Of a stretch of DNA of 64,000 bases, positions 33,095 through 44,759 are shown piece after piece. The translations under genes were made by a program, and so were the position numbers. The stretch lies in the NCBI RefSeq assembly GCF_932294415.1, contig NC_065538.1:26685957-26749956 (forward strand). The letters are read 5' to 3'. Numbering within the stretch: position 1 is the first letter of the stretch; every line of letters begins with the position of its first letter. The DNA comes from Quercus robur (lineage: Eukaryota > Streptophyta > Magnoliopsida > Fagales > Fagaceae). The notes beneath the pieces were generated by a model that made no database searches, was not told where the DNA came from, and saw nothing but the letters and a program-made list of their open reading frames with translations.

Positions 33095-36000
33095 GTTGCC
33101 AAGCCATAATGGGTTTTTCAAGAATTTTTTTTTATTACAAGCTTTGTCTGTTCCTTACTTGTTTCCATTTTTTAATTTCATTTCTTGTTTGATGCATTTT
33201 GTTATTCATGTTGTGTTTGATGCAAAAATTCAAAAACTCAAAAAAATAAAAATTAAAGAAAACTTTGGACTAGGGGCATTGGGATGTTTAGTGACATTTC
33301 TGACTCCTTTCAAAGCCCAATTGAAAATGGTTTCCTTGAGGCCTACAATTTCTGTCAAAATGGACTTGTTCATGATAATCCTTCAAAAATTACAAAAATG
33401 CTTTTCTTCAAAAAGAAAAAAATAATAAAATAAAATCAAGGAAAACTTTCAAAAAAAAATCTTCCAACCAGGGGCATTGGGCCCTTTAGTGGATTTTCAA
33501 AAATGATGTAAGGCTTAACCTTCTCATCAAAGCCCAGTCCACTTGGAAAGAGTGTGAGAGGTCAAAATTTTCAAATGTTATTTTCCTCAAGTACTACATG
33601 AGAATTCCTTTGGCAAAGCTTTTGCAAATCATAATGCTTAATGGGCCAACCAATCAATGTGCACCAAGAGAGAATTAATTTCATTTGATTCATGTAAGGA
33701 TCTTTGCTGAATCACTTAGAACATAAGAAGAGAAGGTCCTAAAAGGCAATCAAAGAAAATCCAGTTATTAGGAAATCTCAACAAAAAAAGATTCCAGCGA
33801 TCAGAAATTCTCAAACAATGTACACTCAATCCAAATCTTAGAACATTTTTTGTGTCACAATATTGAAGCATTCATAATTTTTATTCCAAGAGGAAGTTAT
33901 TAAAAGAGTTTGAGTTACTGTGCCTATAAACAAGCCTTACTAGGGATAGGAGGCCATCTTTGGTTTAGCCACATTATTCCTTGACACCCATTACAAATAT
34001 TATCCATTGCTAGCCCATTTGAGCTATTAAATAGTTAGCCTTTTTTTCATGAACCCATAACAACCTAAACCTAGGGTGGGAAAATTCGAGTGTGCATACT
34101 CAAATTTTATGCTAAGGAGGACAATCTCATAGCTTCAATGAAGACATCAAGAAAAGCAGAGTCCATCAAGATTAGAAGAAAAAATGAAGATCACATTTGA
34201 GAATGCAGATGATAATACTCCATCAAGGTGAGAAGACAAGACTTCATCAAGTTGAAAGCTAAGAGATTCCATCATACGGAAAGAGATGAGAGCTCATCAA
34301 GTCAGAAAGCATGAAGTAAAAAAAAAAAAAAAAATCTCGCTAGATTAAAAACCTGAAAGGACAGTCTAGGCAAAAATTAGGGATAAAAAAAGAAAAAAGA
34401 AAAAGAAAAAAACAATGGTAGATTGAAAACCTAAAAGGGCAGTCCACGCAAAAGGAAAGAAAAAAAAAATCGAGTGTGAAAGAGCCTGCTAGATTGAAAA
34501 CCCGAAAGGGCAGTCTAGGCAAAAATTAAGGCACAAAAAATTATTTTGAACTATGGATGACCTGATCCTTCTTTTAAAAGAGGTACATAGGCAGCTTTTT
34601 CAAGCACGGTCATATCAAATAATAAAAAAATCATTCATTCATTTGCTATCAAAGAAAGAGGAATACAAAAGAACAAAAGAAGTCCAATTGGTCAAAAATC
34701 GAAGAGACGGCCTAGTCACAATTGCCCAAAGAAGAGAAAAAGAAAAGGCGACATTGTCATAGGTTTCAAAAGAAGGGAAAAAAGAAGAACAAAGAAGGTC
34801 GAAAACTGAAAAGGCGGCCTAGTCACAAGTTACAAAAGAAGAGGAAAGATTTGTCAAGATGAAAGTCTAGAGGTTTGAAAAACAAGCATGAAAGCACATT
34901 CATATAATAGATCAATGAAGAGAAAGGCAGAAAAATTGAATCACAACAAAGAGCTCAGCACAAATTCGAATCAAAGAAGAAAATTTGAAAGCTCAAAAAA
35001 GAGTTGCCTAAGAAGAATACAAGGCAAACAAGAATGATATAACATTGATACAAATGATCCATGATGACCAGTGAGCAGATGACAAGAATGATGAGAATTT
35101 CAGCACAATGTCAAGAAAGGGAGAAACAAGAAAATCCTTCTAATGCCTAACTTTTCAGTATTGCACACTTGAGGGGAATATCTACAGGGGATTTTGAGCC
35201 ATTTTATACCATTTCTTTCATAACCTGAACCTAGCCTACATTACAACCCATGCATAAAACCCTCCTTGAAGTTTTGCTAGTCATAGGCACACCCTTAACT
35301 TTGGCAATATTTTCTCTTGGATTAAAAAGGAAAAATGCTTGAGGTTATCAAGCCCCATTGGCAAGTAATCTCCATGATACAGTTCCTTAAATTCTCAAAT
35401 GACTTGAAAGAATTCTCTAATTGAGGGCACTCCCTTTTTGTTTGTTTCCAACAAATGTGACTCCCAAATTTGGGGCACTCCTCTTTGTTTCTATCCCAAA
35501 AAAAAAATGTGTCTCCCAAACTTGAAGCACTCAAAAAAAAAAAAAAAAAAATTACATGACTCTCAAACATCTCTAAATTTCATTTCTTTGACTGTCCTTG
35601 AAGACCTAATCCAACAATGTTTAAAAAGAAGAAGCAAATTTGATTATATGCATTCAATGACTTTGATCCTTTTTAGTCAAAAAGATTGACTTGACTCTTA
35701 AACAGTATGATATGCTAAAATAGTTGTTGAAAGGATATCTCATGATCATTTGGGAAAGAAAAAGAATTTTCTCAAAAGGCACCACTATTCACCAAATGGT
35801 TTTTCAAGAAGAAAATCAATTTCTTTCAAAAAAAAAAAATTTCATGATCAAGTCCATTTTGAAAATGCAATGCAAGGTTTGGTTGGAAGCCATGATCATC
35901 TTTTGGGTGGACTAGATGTCTTCCCTACAAACTTGAACTATTTCTAACCTGGTCCTCCTAAAGAAAGGTGCATAGGCAACCTGTTAAAGGCTTTGTAAAC

Positions 36001-36540
36001 AATAGGCACCAAATCAAGACAATGACCCAAAGTTGTTTGCAAATAGCTTTAAACTAGGGGCATTGGCCCATTTTTTATCTGCATTAAGCATTGGCCCATT
36101 AGTTTTCATCTGCAAGCTTTTCATCTACTTTTCTATGCAAGCATGTTTATACTAGGGGCATTGGTTCAAATTAACTTGTTTCTAACAAGCTTGATAAAGG
36201 AAAATTTTCATCTTTTCAGGAATTAAGCAAAAATCTCTCAGCATTCAATAACAACTTCAAGTCCAGGAGTCTCACATCTCACATGGATCAACTAAGAAGT
36301 CTCCCACATCACTCAAGGCTCAACTAAGGAGCCTCTTGCATTCATTGAAGTTGACTAGTATTGTCCAACATCTCAGGCTCTAGGGTTTGACAAAGTTTTT
36401 TTTTCTTGAAAGTCACAAAAAAGTTTTCAAAAAAAATCCAATAAGATTTTCAGAAAATTCATAACTTTTTTTCAAGGAAACCTGAAAGTTTTTCAAAATT
36501 CTTACAAATTTTCAACAAAAACCCATCAAGTTTTTCATAC
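33095..36540 (+). repeat. Non-coding interior of the Ogre/Tat-like element with short repeats
   Basis: No pol remnants recognised. A loose array of GATTGAAAACC(T/C)(G/A)AAAGGGCAGTC-type units spans about 34345-34840 in diverging form (variants GTCGAAAACTGAAAAGGCGG). The motif (A/C)TAGGGGCATTGG occurs near 33270, 33470, 36056 and 36154 and resembles the polypurine tract at 37829. Confidence 0.6.
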
Positions 36541-36895
36541 TTTATTTAACAAATTTTCAAAAAAAAATTCTCAAAACCCGACAAGGTTTATGAACAAAAT
36601 TTTCAAAAAAAACCCAACAAGGTTTGTCAACAATTTTTCAAAACAAGGTTTTCACGACTTTCTCAAAAAAGTCAAACAAGATTTTTAGAAAATTTTAGCA
36701 TCTATCACAAAAAACCAGACAAGGTTTTTTAATAAAATTCTCAAAACCCAACAAGGTTTGTGAACAAAATTTTCAAAAAAAACCCAACAAGGTTTGTCAA
36801 CAATATTTCAAAACAAGGTTTTCATGAATTTCTCGAAAAATCAAACAAGATTTTTAGAAAGTTTTAGCATCTTTTTCAAAAGTTGAGGAAAATCC
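36540..36895 (+). repeat. Minisatellite, about 170-bp units
   Basis: Two units starting TTTCAAAAAAAACCCAACAA at 36601 and 36771, each followed by GGTTTGTCAACAA, AAACAAGGTTTTCA and GATTTTTAGAAA. Confidence 0.75.
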
Positions 36896-36960
36896 TGCAA
36901 GATCTTCAAACATCTCTCAGAAAAAGAACGCTTGACAATGTTACACAGTTTTCACAAAAA

Positions 36961-37640
36961 CCCAACAAGGTTTTTATCAAATTTCCAAAAGAAATGACAA
37001 GATCATTCCAAGAATGCCCAACATGTTTTCACAAATACAAATTTTGATAAGAATATCAAAATTTTCAAGAGAAAATTCAACAAGATTTTCAACAAGTTTC
37101 AAGTTCAAAAATTTTCAAAAAACAGACAAGTTTTTAGAAAATTTGCCAAGATCTTCATAAGAAAACCCAACAAGGTTTTTATCAAATTTCCAAAATACAT
37201 GACAAGATCATTCCAAGAATGCCCAACATGTTTTCACAAATACAAATTTTGATAAGAATATCAAAATTTTCAAGAGAAAATTCAACAAGATTTTCAACAA
37301 GTTTCAAGTTCAAAAATTTTCAAAAAACAGACAAGTTTTTAGAAAATTTTCCAAGATCTTCATAAGAAAACCCAACAAGGTTTTTATCAAATTTCCAAAA
37401 GACATGACAAGATCATTCCAAGAATGCCCAACATTGTTTACAAATTTTGGTAAGAATATCAAAATTTTCAAAAGAAAATTCAACAAGATTCTCAACAAAT
37501 TTCGGGTTCAAAAATTTTCAAAAAACAGACAAGTTTTTAGGAAATTTGCCAAGATCTTTACAAGAAAGCCCAACAGACTTTTCAAATAAAAAAGCCCAAC
37601 AAGGTTTTTTAAAAATAATTTATAGGTTCAAAATTTTCGA
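36961..37640 (+). repeat. Minisatellite, about 205-bp units
   Basis: Unit starts CCCAACAAGGTTTTTATC at 36961, 37166 and 37371, with a diverged partial unit from about 37568. Each unit contains GACAAGATCATTCCAAGAAT and CAACAAGATT. The array sits just upstream of the polypurine tract, where Ogre-type elements often carry tandem repeats. Confidence 0.85.
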
Positions 37641-37828
37641 AAAAAAATAATAAGAAGTTTTTTTTTTATTTTTGAAAAAATTGCCAAAACATTTTGGATC
37701 AAAATTTTTTGGAAACCAACAAGTTTCCATAACTTTAACAAATTTTCATCACACATTGGTTAAATTTCAAGTTGCAAAATTTGGTGTCTTTCTTTTACAT
37801 TGACATTCGCTTTTCAAGCTCTGTCAAT

Positions 37829-37839
37829 GAGGGGCATTC
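37829..37839 (+). other. Polypurine tract of the Ogre/Tat-like element
   Basis: GAGGGGCATTC directly precedes the TGTAGACACC start of the 3' LTR at 37840. Confidence 0.7.
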
Positions 37840-40157
37840 TGTAGACACCCCATTTTACAACTTGCATTTAACCAACCGATAGATCTTCAAATTTGTGATA
37901 CAAAACAAATCTTGATTTTCTAATGATCATAATGGTATGTCATGGGTTTTGATCGGACCACCTGATCAAAAGTTATCATACAAACAATTTTCAATGATCA
38001 TGGCTCGCCTATATGATGGGCTTGATCACATCATATTCTAAACACTTAATTTTGATTGGTTCTCACAAGAATTAATTTAAAGTTAATCAAGTGTGATTTT
38101 TGATTGGATTTCATTTTTTTTTGAAGAAATAATAAAAAATGTTTTTCTTTATGGCATCTTATCTGCTATTTAAAAAAAAAAAAATTGGTGATATGATCCA
38201 TGAAAAATTCAAAAAAAAACAAATGCTCAAAAAACGTCATTATCTTCAGCAGCTACTTGAATCGCATTTTTGGTCAGAAAAACGTTGAAATTTGGATTTC
38301 TCTATTTCTATAAAAGTTGTAGAGAATTAAATTTCCTTTCAAAAAAAATCAATTCCAAATCAATTGGAATTTTGAGCAGCAAGTTATGGCCAAAAAACGA
38401 AACAGGTGCAGAAGATAACACAAATTCAGCATTATCTTCAATTTTCTCTCAAAATTTCAAATGAGTTCAACATCAAATCTGGTCAAGCCTATCTAATAGA
38501 CTTATCCTTTCCCTTTTCTTCAGAAGAAAGATTTTTGAAAAATAAATTGGGTAAAGAAACAGATACAGCCTATGAAAAAATTCAAAAATGCTCAAAAGAC
38601 GTTACTATTTTCAGCAGCAATTTGAAACACATTTTTGGCATGGATAATGTTGAAATTTGGCGCTCTCTATTTCTGAAAAAGTTGTAGATAATTGAATTTT
38701 CTTTCAAAAAACACCCATCTTGAATCAATTAGAATTTTGAGCGGAAAATTAGAGCCAAAATACGAAGCAGGTGCAGCATCATTTCAAAATTTTAATGGGG
38801 ATCAACACCAAATCCGTCCCAACTCATTTAAACAGGTTATCTCCTCCCTTAGCTTCAGAAGAAAGCTAATAACTTAGCTTTAAAACTAAGCCATCCCTTC
38901 CCCTATAAATAGAGAAGACCTCTTCCATTCTCTGGACTCCAAATTCCCTCTAGAGAGCTAGTGAGAAAGCAAAAAAGAAAAGCTGTTGAGCAACCATTGT
39001 TCTTACTTTGGTTGTAGTTTAGTACTTCCTTACTTTCTCCCTAGCCCTTTAAATGATCACTTCCCCCTTTTAATTTATGCTAGAAAGTAGTTAATTGTGT
39101 TTTTTTTTTTTTTTAATTTTTATACATGCTAGAATAAATGCTTACAAATCATTATTCACTTCTTTTATGCTATACTTGGATGAACATGCCTATGTGTCTT
39201 ATTGATTTTCTCTTACATGCTTAGATGAACATTTCTAGGTGATACACAATTTTCTCTTGAATGCTTAGATAAACACTTCTAGGCTAATACACAATTTTCT
39301 TTTGAATGCTTAGATGAGCACTTCTAGGCTAAAACACAACTTTGTCTTTAATACTTAGATGAACATGTCTAGGTAGTTGTTTTATTTTTTAAAATGCTTG
39401 AACAAACATGTCAAAGTATTTTGATTCTGTCTAGATAAACATGTCTAGGGTTTTTTCTTTACTTCTCTTCATAATTGCTTGGATGATCAAATATGCTTAA
39501 AGGTTTTATTTTTATTTGTTTCTCTTTGCAATTATGTTGATGACAAATTACATGACAATTTTGTTTTCCCTCACATGCTTAGATGAACATGTCTAGGCTA
39601 GGGATTCTTTATTTATATTGATCTCTTGGATGAACATGCCATTACCTTCATTTTTTGTTATCTAACAAGTTTTATTTATTTATTTTTTCTCTTTATGTCA
39701 AGTTCCCCTAACATATATTTATTTACACTTCTTGCAAATTACATGTTTATATGACATATTCTTTGTATTTGTTTGACATGACATGACATTGGCCACCTTA
39801 ACCAAGGAGACCGGTTTTACCGGGCGAGATGGGTGCTTAATCCCTTCCCATCTCGTAAATTAGCCTCCGAACCAAGATCAAGGGTTCTAAACAATGCTCT
39901 TGTATATACAATTTTTTTTTTTTTTTAGAATGTAACTAGGAAATAAAGCAATGTAATTTACTTTTCTTAGATTGTATCTAGGACAAAAAAAAAAAAAAAA
40001 CATTGTAAATTTTTGTTACAAAATTCGATGTAAATTGTCATATACATTAATACAACAGAAGTATTTTTCATTAAAGGTTTTCTTGTTTTTCTTTTTAAAT
40101 TAAATAAGTGGCGACTCCATGTAAAACCCTCGATCTGGGGGGGAGCACATTTTTACA
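37840..40157 (+). repeat. 3' LTR of the Ogre/Tat-like element
   Basis: About 2318 bp, near-identical copy of 29120-31454, ending TTTTTACA before the target duplication GAATG at 40158-40162. After that the hAT transposase frame resumes. Confidence 0.92.
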
Positions 40158-41222
40158 GAATGCTCGTTACACTAAAGGTCGAGGTAGATATCGTTGTCAA
40201 GATGAAGATTGAACAATGGAACATCAGTTTAGAATTGGCAAATTTACAGTTGCAATAGAGTTTCAATTGCAAGAATTGAAAAGTAGATTTTGTGAGCTAA
40301 CAACAGAACTTGTCATTCTTAGTTCAGCTTTAAATCCCAGGGATGCTTTTAGATTATTCAAAATTGTTGATATATGCAATTTGGTTAAGAAATATTATCC
40401 TCAAGATTTCATTGAACATGAACAAGAACTTTTGGAGTCTCAATTGTAACATTATGAGCTTGATGTGATAAAACATCCAGATTTTCAGAATATGAGTACA
40501 ATTTCCGAGCTATGTAGGGGATTAAAAATTTCAGGAAAGTCTAAAATCTATTTTTTGATTGATAGAATTATTCATCTTGTGTTGACCCTTTCAGTTTCTA
40601 CAGCAACTACAGAACGAGCTTTCTCAGCTATGAAGTTGTTAAAAACAAGACTTCGCAATAGAATGGAGGATGAGCTTTTGGCAGATAATATGATAGTTTA
40701 TATAAAGAAGGAAATTGCAAGGAATTTCACTATAGAGATGATAATGGATGAATTTTATTCCATGAAAAATCATCAGGTATGATTTGATCCGGTTGATGAC
40801 TTGATCCGTTTTGTAGCCCATTGTGAATCTTGTGCGTAGGATATAAAAGCCTTTTTTTTTTTTTTGTGATTAGGGTTTTGTCTTGTTGTTGTTTTTGAGA
40901 GAGAAAAACATTGTAGCCGCACATTGTAATTTTCTTTGATAATAGTGAAATCTCTGTAACTCCGTGGACGTAGGCAAATTGCCAAACCACGTAAATACTG
41001 TCTTATGCGTGTGATTGTTTTTCTTTTGGCGTTTTGTTTTCTCTATTTTTTTGTTTCTCATAGGTTTGGAATTTCGATTGAATTCCCAACATGTTCAAGT
41101 ATATGATGATATATGAAAGTTGATAATTTTGTATCCAATAGACTTAAGAATTATATTTAGTATATCTCTGTTAAAACCCGGCCCCCCAAGTATTTATTCC
41201 TGGCTACGCCCCTGTTAATCCT

Positions 41223-42452
41223 TATTTTAATTATATGGACTTTGAAGTGCTTTTCTCTATTTTCATATTTCCTTATCATTATCTTTTTCTTTTCTTTTTT
41301 TGTATGATATGTGTTTGTCGGTTAAAGCTTACTCATTACCTTAAAAAAATGGAATATTTATTGCTTTTCTTTGAATACAATATTGCAGATTATATAAAAT
41401 ATATAAAAAAAAATAAAAAATAAAATAAAAAATAAAAAACTTTGATGATTACAATATTACCATACGTAAAACTTTGTTTTAAAAAAAATTAAAAAAAAAA
41501 AAAAAAAACTATGCAATTTGGATAAGTATCAATATGTATTACTCTACTATTAACCAAAAAAGATGAACATATTAATTATATTGCAATCTTAAACAATGAA
41601 AAAAATAGTATTAAACTTGACAAATTGTTCAATTTGGATAAGATTGCAATATTATCAATACGTTTATAGATTACTTAGAGAAAGTAGTTATATTTAATCT
41701 TTACACTTTTTCTTTTCTTTTTTGTCTTTTTCTAAGGGTGACATATCAACAATTTTGTTGAGTTGCATAGTGGGCACATTGAATGAGTGAGGGTGAGACA
41801 CTTTACAAAAATTATTGTATGATTCCAAGCTCACATAAAGTGGTGGTCATCTATCAAGTGGTCATTAATGACCCTTTTTTGTATATAAGAAAAAATATTT
41901 ATCCTACCTATGCCTATATTTATCAATTTGTGTAATTATATGTTGGATTCAATTTATTGTTTTTTGAAATATTAATGTACATAGCATTCATTGAAACTCC
42001 TACAGTTTAGCTTTATTTTTTCTCAATCACATTTCTTTCATATGAAATTAATTAACTATCCCTAACAATTTTCGTGCCTTTCACTACAAATTCTTTTCAT
42101 TTTTTTCAAGAAAATACAGTTTAAATTAAAACTATTAATTTTTTTTAGGCATTTGGAACTTTTGTTATGGATGCATACTTAATGGCTACATATTATGACT
42201 AAGTGGCTACTTTTTAGGATTTAAAAAAAAAAAAGGATAAATCTCATTAAAAAAATTCCTTTCCCATACTTTCTTTTGGTAGGCATTTGTTTTTGTTTTT
42301 TGTTTTTTTAACTTAGATAAGTGAGAAATGTTGGTGGATAACTGAATATTCTTTTAACTATATAGGATAATCTCATTAAAATAAAAAATAAAAATTACAT
42401 GAGATGATGGGATAAGAATAATAATTAAAAAAAGAGAGGGATAAGGATAAGG
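41223..42452. other. Intergenic AT-rich DNA, no gene seen
   Basis: A-rich low-complexity stretches (about 41398-41440 and 41480-41508). The open frames are short and lack domains. Confidence 0.4.
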
Positions 42453-42460
42453 GTTTTTTC

Positions 42461-43214
42461 TAGGGGTGTGCATGGGTCGGGTTGGGTCGGGTTGAGGGAA
42501 TTTTTTGACCCAACCCACCATGGTGGGTCAAAAAAAATTCAATCCAACCCAACCCATCACATAAATTCAACCCAACCCAACCCAACCCACGTGGGTCGGG
42601 TTGAACCCATGGGTTTGACAATTTTTTATTTATTATTAAATTGAGTAGAAAAAAAAATATAAATATTAATATATTAAAAAAACATAAAGATTAGTATCAA
42701 TGTAACTCCTTGAAGGCTCAACACTAATGACTAAACAACAATAGTAATTTATTAGAATTTGTGTGAACTAATTGGCTTTTATATAGGATAGGAAAAATTG
42801 GTTATTTAAAAAAATTTATTAATTATATAATATATTTTATATATATATATATATATATTAAATTAGTATTAGTAGAAGGAATTGAGGAAATGCAAATTAT
42901 TAAATATATAATATATATTTAAATATATATGTGTGTATATATATATATATATATAAGTGCCCTACAATTGATTTTTTTTTAAAAAAATTATTAAATATAA
43001 AATATATTTTAAATATATATTAAATATGGGTGGGTCGGGTCGGGTCGGGTTTGGCGGGTTTGTAATTTTTTGACCCAAACCCAACCCGACCCACTATAAT
43101 AATTTTTTTGGTAACCCAACCCAACCCACCAAGCCTTAAAAACCGACCCAACTCGGTGGGTCGGGTCGGGTTGGATCGGGTTTGGTGGGTCGGTGGGTTT
43201 TCTGCACACCCCTA
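42461..43214. mobile_element. hAT-type MITE with GGGTCGGGT subterminal repeats (754 bp)
   Basis: Terminal inverted repeat TAGGGGTGTGCA at both ends, flanked by a perfect 8-bp target duplication GTTTTTTC (42453-42460 and 43215-43222). Both subterminal regions are crowded with GGGTCGGGT/ACCCAACCC words in opposite orientation. The centre is AT-rich with (TA)n at about 42839-42859 and 42934-42954. Non-coding: the proline-rich minus-strand frame at 43009-43209 is only the repeat read through. Confidence 0.85.
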
Positions 43215-43356
43215 GTTTTTTCCCATAAAAAAAAAAAGTAAGTTTTTTTTTTTTTTTTTTAAACCAACTTAGCGTGAAGGCGCTTCTCGGAAAAACTTAA
43301 CGTGAAGGAGAGGGGAAAAAAGTAGATCTCACAAAAGAGATTTATTCTTTTTTTAA

Positions 43357-43724
43357 AGGAAAATTATAATTTACGCATCTGTGATTTGGTCGAAATTTAA
43401 GTTGTCTTCTTATGGTTTGAAATTTGACACTTTACTCACCTAAGGATAGCTCAATTAGATTTCTATTACCCACCTATGTTAAAAACAGAGCTAAATATGT
43501 TTGTTATTCCACTTTTATGTCTCTCTTCTCCAAAAACGCAAAAAACATAAAAATACAAGGTCAAAAACTATCCATTGGAACACTTGCATCATGAAATTTC
43601 AAACCACAGGTAGACAATTTAAATTTTGGTCAAATCTTAGGTGGGTAAAGTGTCAAATTTTAAACCACAGATAAGCAACTTAAATTTCAGCCAAATCACA
43701 GATAGGTAAGTTGTAATTTGCCCT
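43357..43724. mobile_element. Long-TIR (MULE-like) MITE
   Basis: About 75-bp imperfect inverted arms: left TTACGCATCTGTGATTTGGT, then GAAATTTAAGTTGTC and AAATTTGACACTTTAC; right is the complement of TTACCTATCTGTGATTTGGC, GAAATTTAAGTTGC and AAATTTGACACTTTACC. A second internal TTTGGTCAAATCTTAGG block adds pairing. No certain 9-bp target duplication. Confidence 0.7.
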
Positions 43725-43732
43725 AAAAAAAA

Positions 43733-44059
43733 ACTAGCCTCTAAACATACACGTGAGCGCGTGCTTAGAGGCTCTTCAATTTTTTTTGGTAAAGGTTAAT
43801 AATTTGCATCTATTATAAATTGAGATTACTACATTTTTCAATCACAAAAATACATAGGGGTGTGATGAGTGTTATGCGTGGAGAAATGTTAATAATTTTA
43901 ATATTTGATACAAACCTATAATACTCATCACATCCCTAAATATTTTGGTGATTAAAAAATGTAGTAATCTCAATTTATAATGTATGTAAATTATTAAATT
44001 TTACCAAAAAAATTGAAGAGCTTCTGAGCATGCGCGTGAGCATGTGCTTAGAGGCTAGT
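43733..44059. mobile_element. Foldback element with hairpins inside its own arms
   Basis: Arms of about 145 bp are strongly complementary: ACTAGCCTCTAA, CTCTTCAATTTTTTT, TAAATTGAGATTACTACATT. Each arm end also contains its own small hairpin (AGCCTCTAA...TTAGAGGCT on the left). It begins eight bases after the preceding element. Non-coding; a transcript would fold into a long stem. Confidence 0.75.
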
Positions 44060-44728
44060 ATTACATTACTTATTTGATGTCCAGATTAATTATTTGGTTT
44101 TTAATATCCTATAAAACCATATTTAAATAAAATAAAAATGCTACTAAATTTAAATATAATAAAAGAAATAATCTAACCTTTATAACCATTCTTTTAGTCT
44201 CAAGTTATTCAGTCAAATTATAATATAACCTTACATACTACTATTTACTTTATTTATCATTTTCTATACTAAATTTTGTAAATGTTTTGTAGACTTTGAA
44301 TTGAATAAAACACATGTATAATATGTACTGCAATTATTCTATCTATGTATATTACAAACTATGCCATGCTTATGAATCAAAACCAAAATACTTTATCTGC
44401 AATGCTTGGGTAATTTTGATTTAGCGTATTTGTCCCTTTTGTGTATATATTAAGTATTAACTAGAGTTAGCGCACCCCCCCCCCCCCCCCCCCCGGCCAA
44501 AAAAAAAAGAAAAAAAAAAAAACAAAGAAGAAGAAGTTTTTAACTAGAGAATTTACTATGACTTTTTCAGAGGAAAGGGAGCCGTAAAAATTTTAAAAAA
44601 ATAAAATGTCATATAGGAAATGACAAGATGCATGTAATAAGCCGTAGTGTTTCTTAGGAAGGGTCCCTTGCTTCCCGTTCCAAATACTATGATAAGCTTA
44701 TCTTTAGAGATGGTATTTGGTGTAACGG

Positions 44729-44759
<31 letters not shown>

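Larger units (their letters stand above)
29120..40157 (+). mobile_element. Non-autonomous Ogre/Tat-like Ty3/gypsy LTR retrotransposon (11.0 kb)
   Basis: Two long terminal repeats (29120-31454 and 37840-40157), both TGTAGACACC...TTTTTACA, flanked by the 5-bp target duplication GAATG (29115-29119 and 40158-40162). The primer-binding site follows the left LTR and a polypurine tract precedes the right one. Between them only gag is present; protease, reverse transcriptase, RNase H and integrase are absent, so the element would depend on a relative. Long LTRs, a TGGCGACTCCG primer site, the gag type and minisatellite-like repeats before the 3' LTR are together typical of the Tat/Ogre lineage (family knowledge). 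Confidence 0.9.
27322..40782 (+). pseudogene. hAT transposase (TTF-type zinc finger and hATC dimerisation), interrupted
   Basis: ATG at 27322; the frame runs to 29119, is split by the nested retrotransposon, and resumes at 40163 in the same frame to TGA at 40780-40782. Order: TTF-type zinc finger (SWFASHKDWLEYSPSMNAI, CLPCYLF, CPLIHHEGKDPNSPH), a DUF4371/RNase H-like catalytic region (CILVDEAWDESKREQ, GQGYDGASNMRGEWNG, YYVHCMAHRLQLAL), and a C-terminal hATC domain (LTLSVSTATTERAFSAMKLL, RNRMEDELLADNMIVYI). Seven premature in-frame stops are at 27526, 28024, 28048, 28654, 28966, 40210 and 40447, yet I see no frameshift. The element cannot encode its own transposase. Confidence 0.88.
26081..41214 (+). 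mobile_element. hAT superfamily DNA transposon (15.1 kb with a nested retrotransposon)
   Basis: The terminal inverted repeats start CAGGGGCGAAGCCACG on the left and CAGGGGCGTAGCCAGG on the right (reverse complement), followed by a CTTGGGGG(G)GGCC block on both sides. Perfect 8-bp target duplications TTAATCCT flank it (26073-26080 and 41215-41222), the length expected for hAT. It carries a hAT-type transposase pseudogene in plus orientation. Removing the nested element at 29120-40162 leaves about 4.1 kb, a usual hAT size. The left non-coding part holds an A33 tract near 26125-26157, a C tract near 26210-26228 and a 49-bp direct repeat at about 26420-26515. Confidence 0.9.

Noticed and set aside
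43009-43209. Proline-rich minus-strand frame (PTDPPNPIQPDPTH)
   Set aside because: It is the GGGTCGGGT subterminal repeat of the MITE read in frame.
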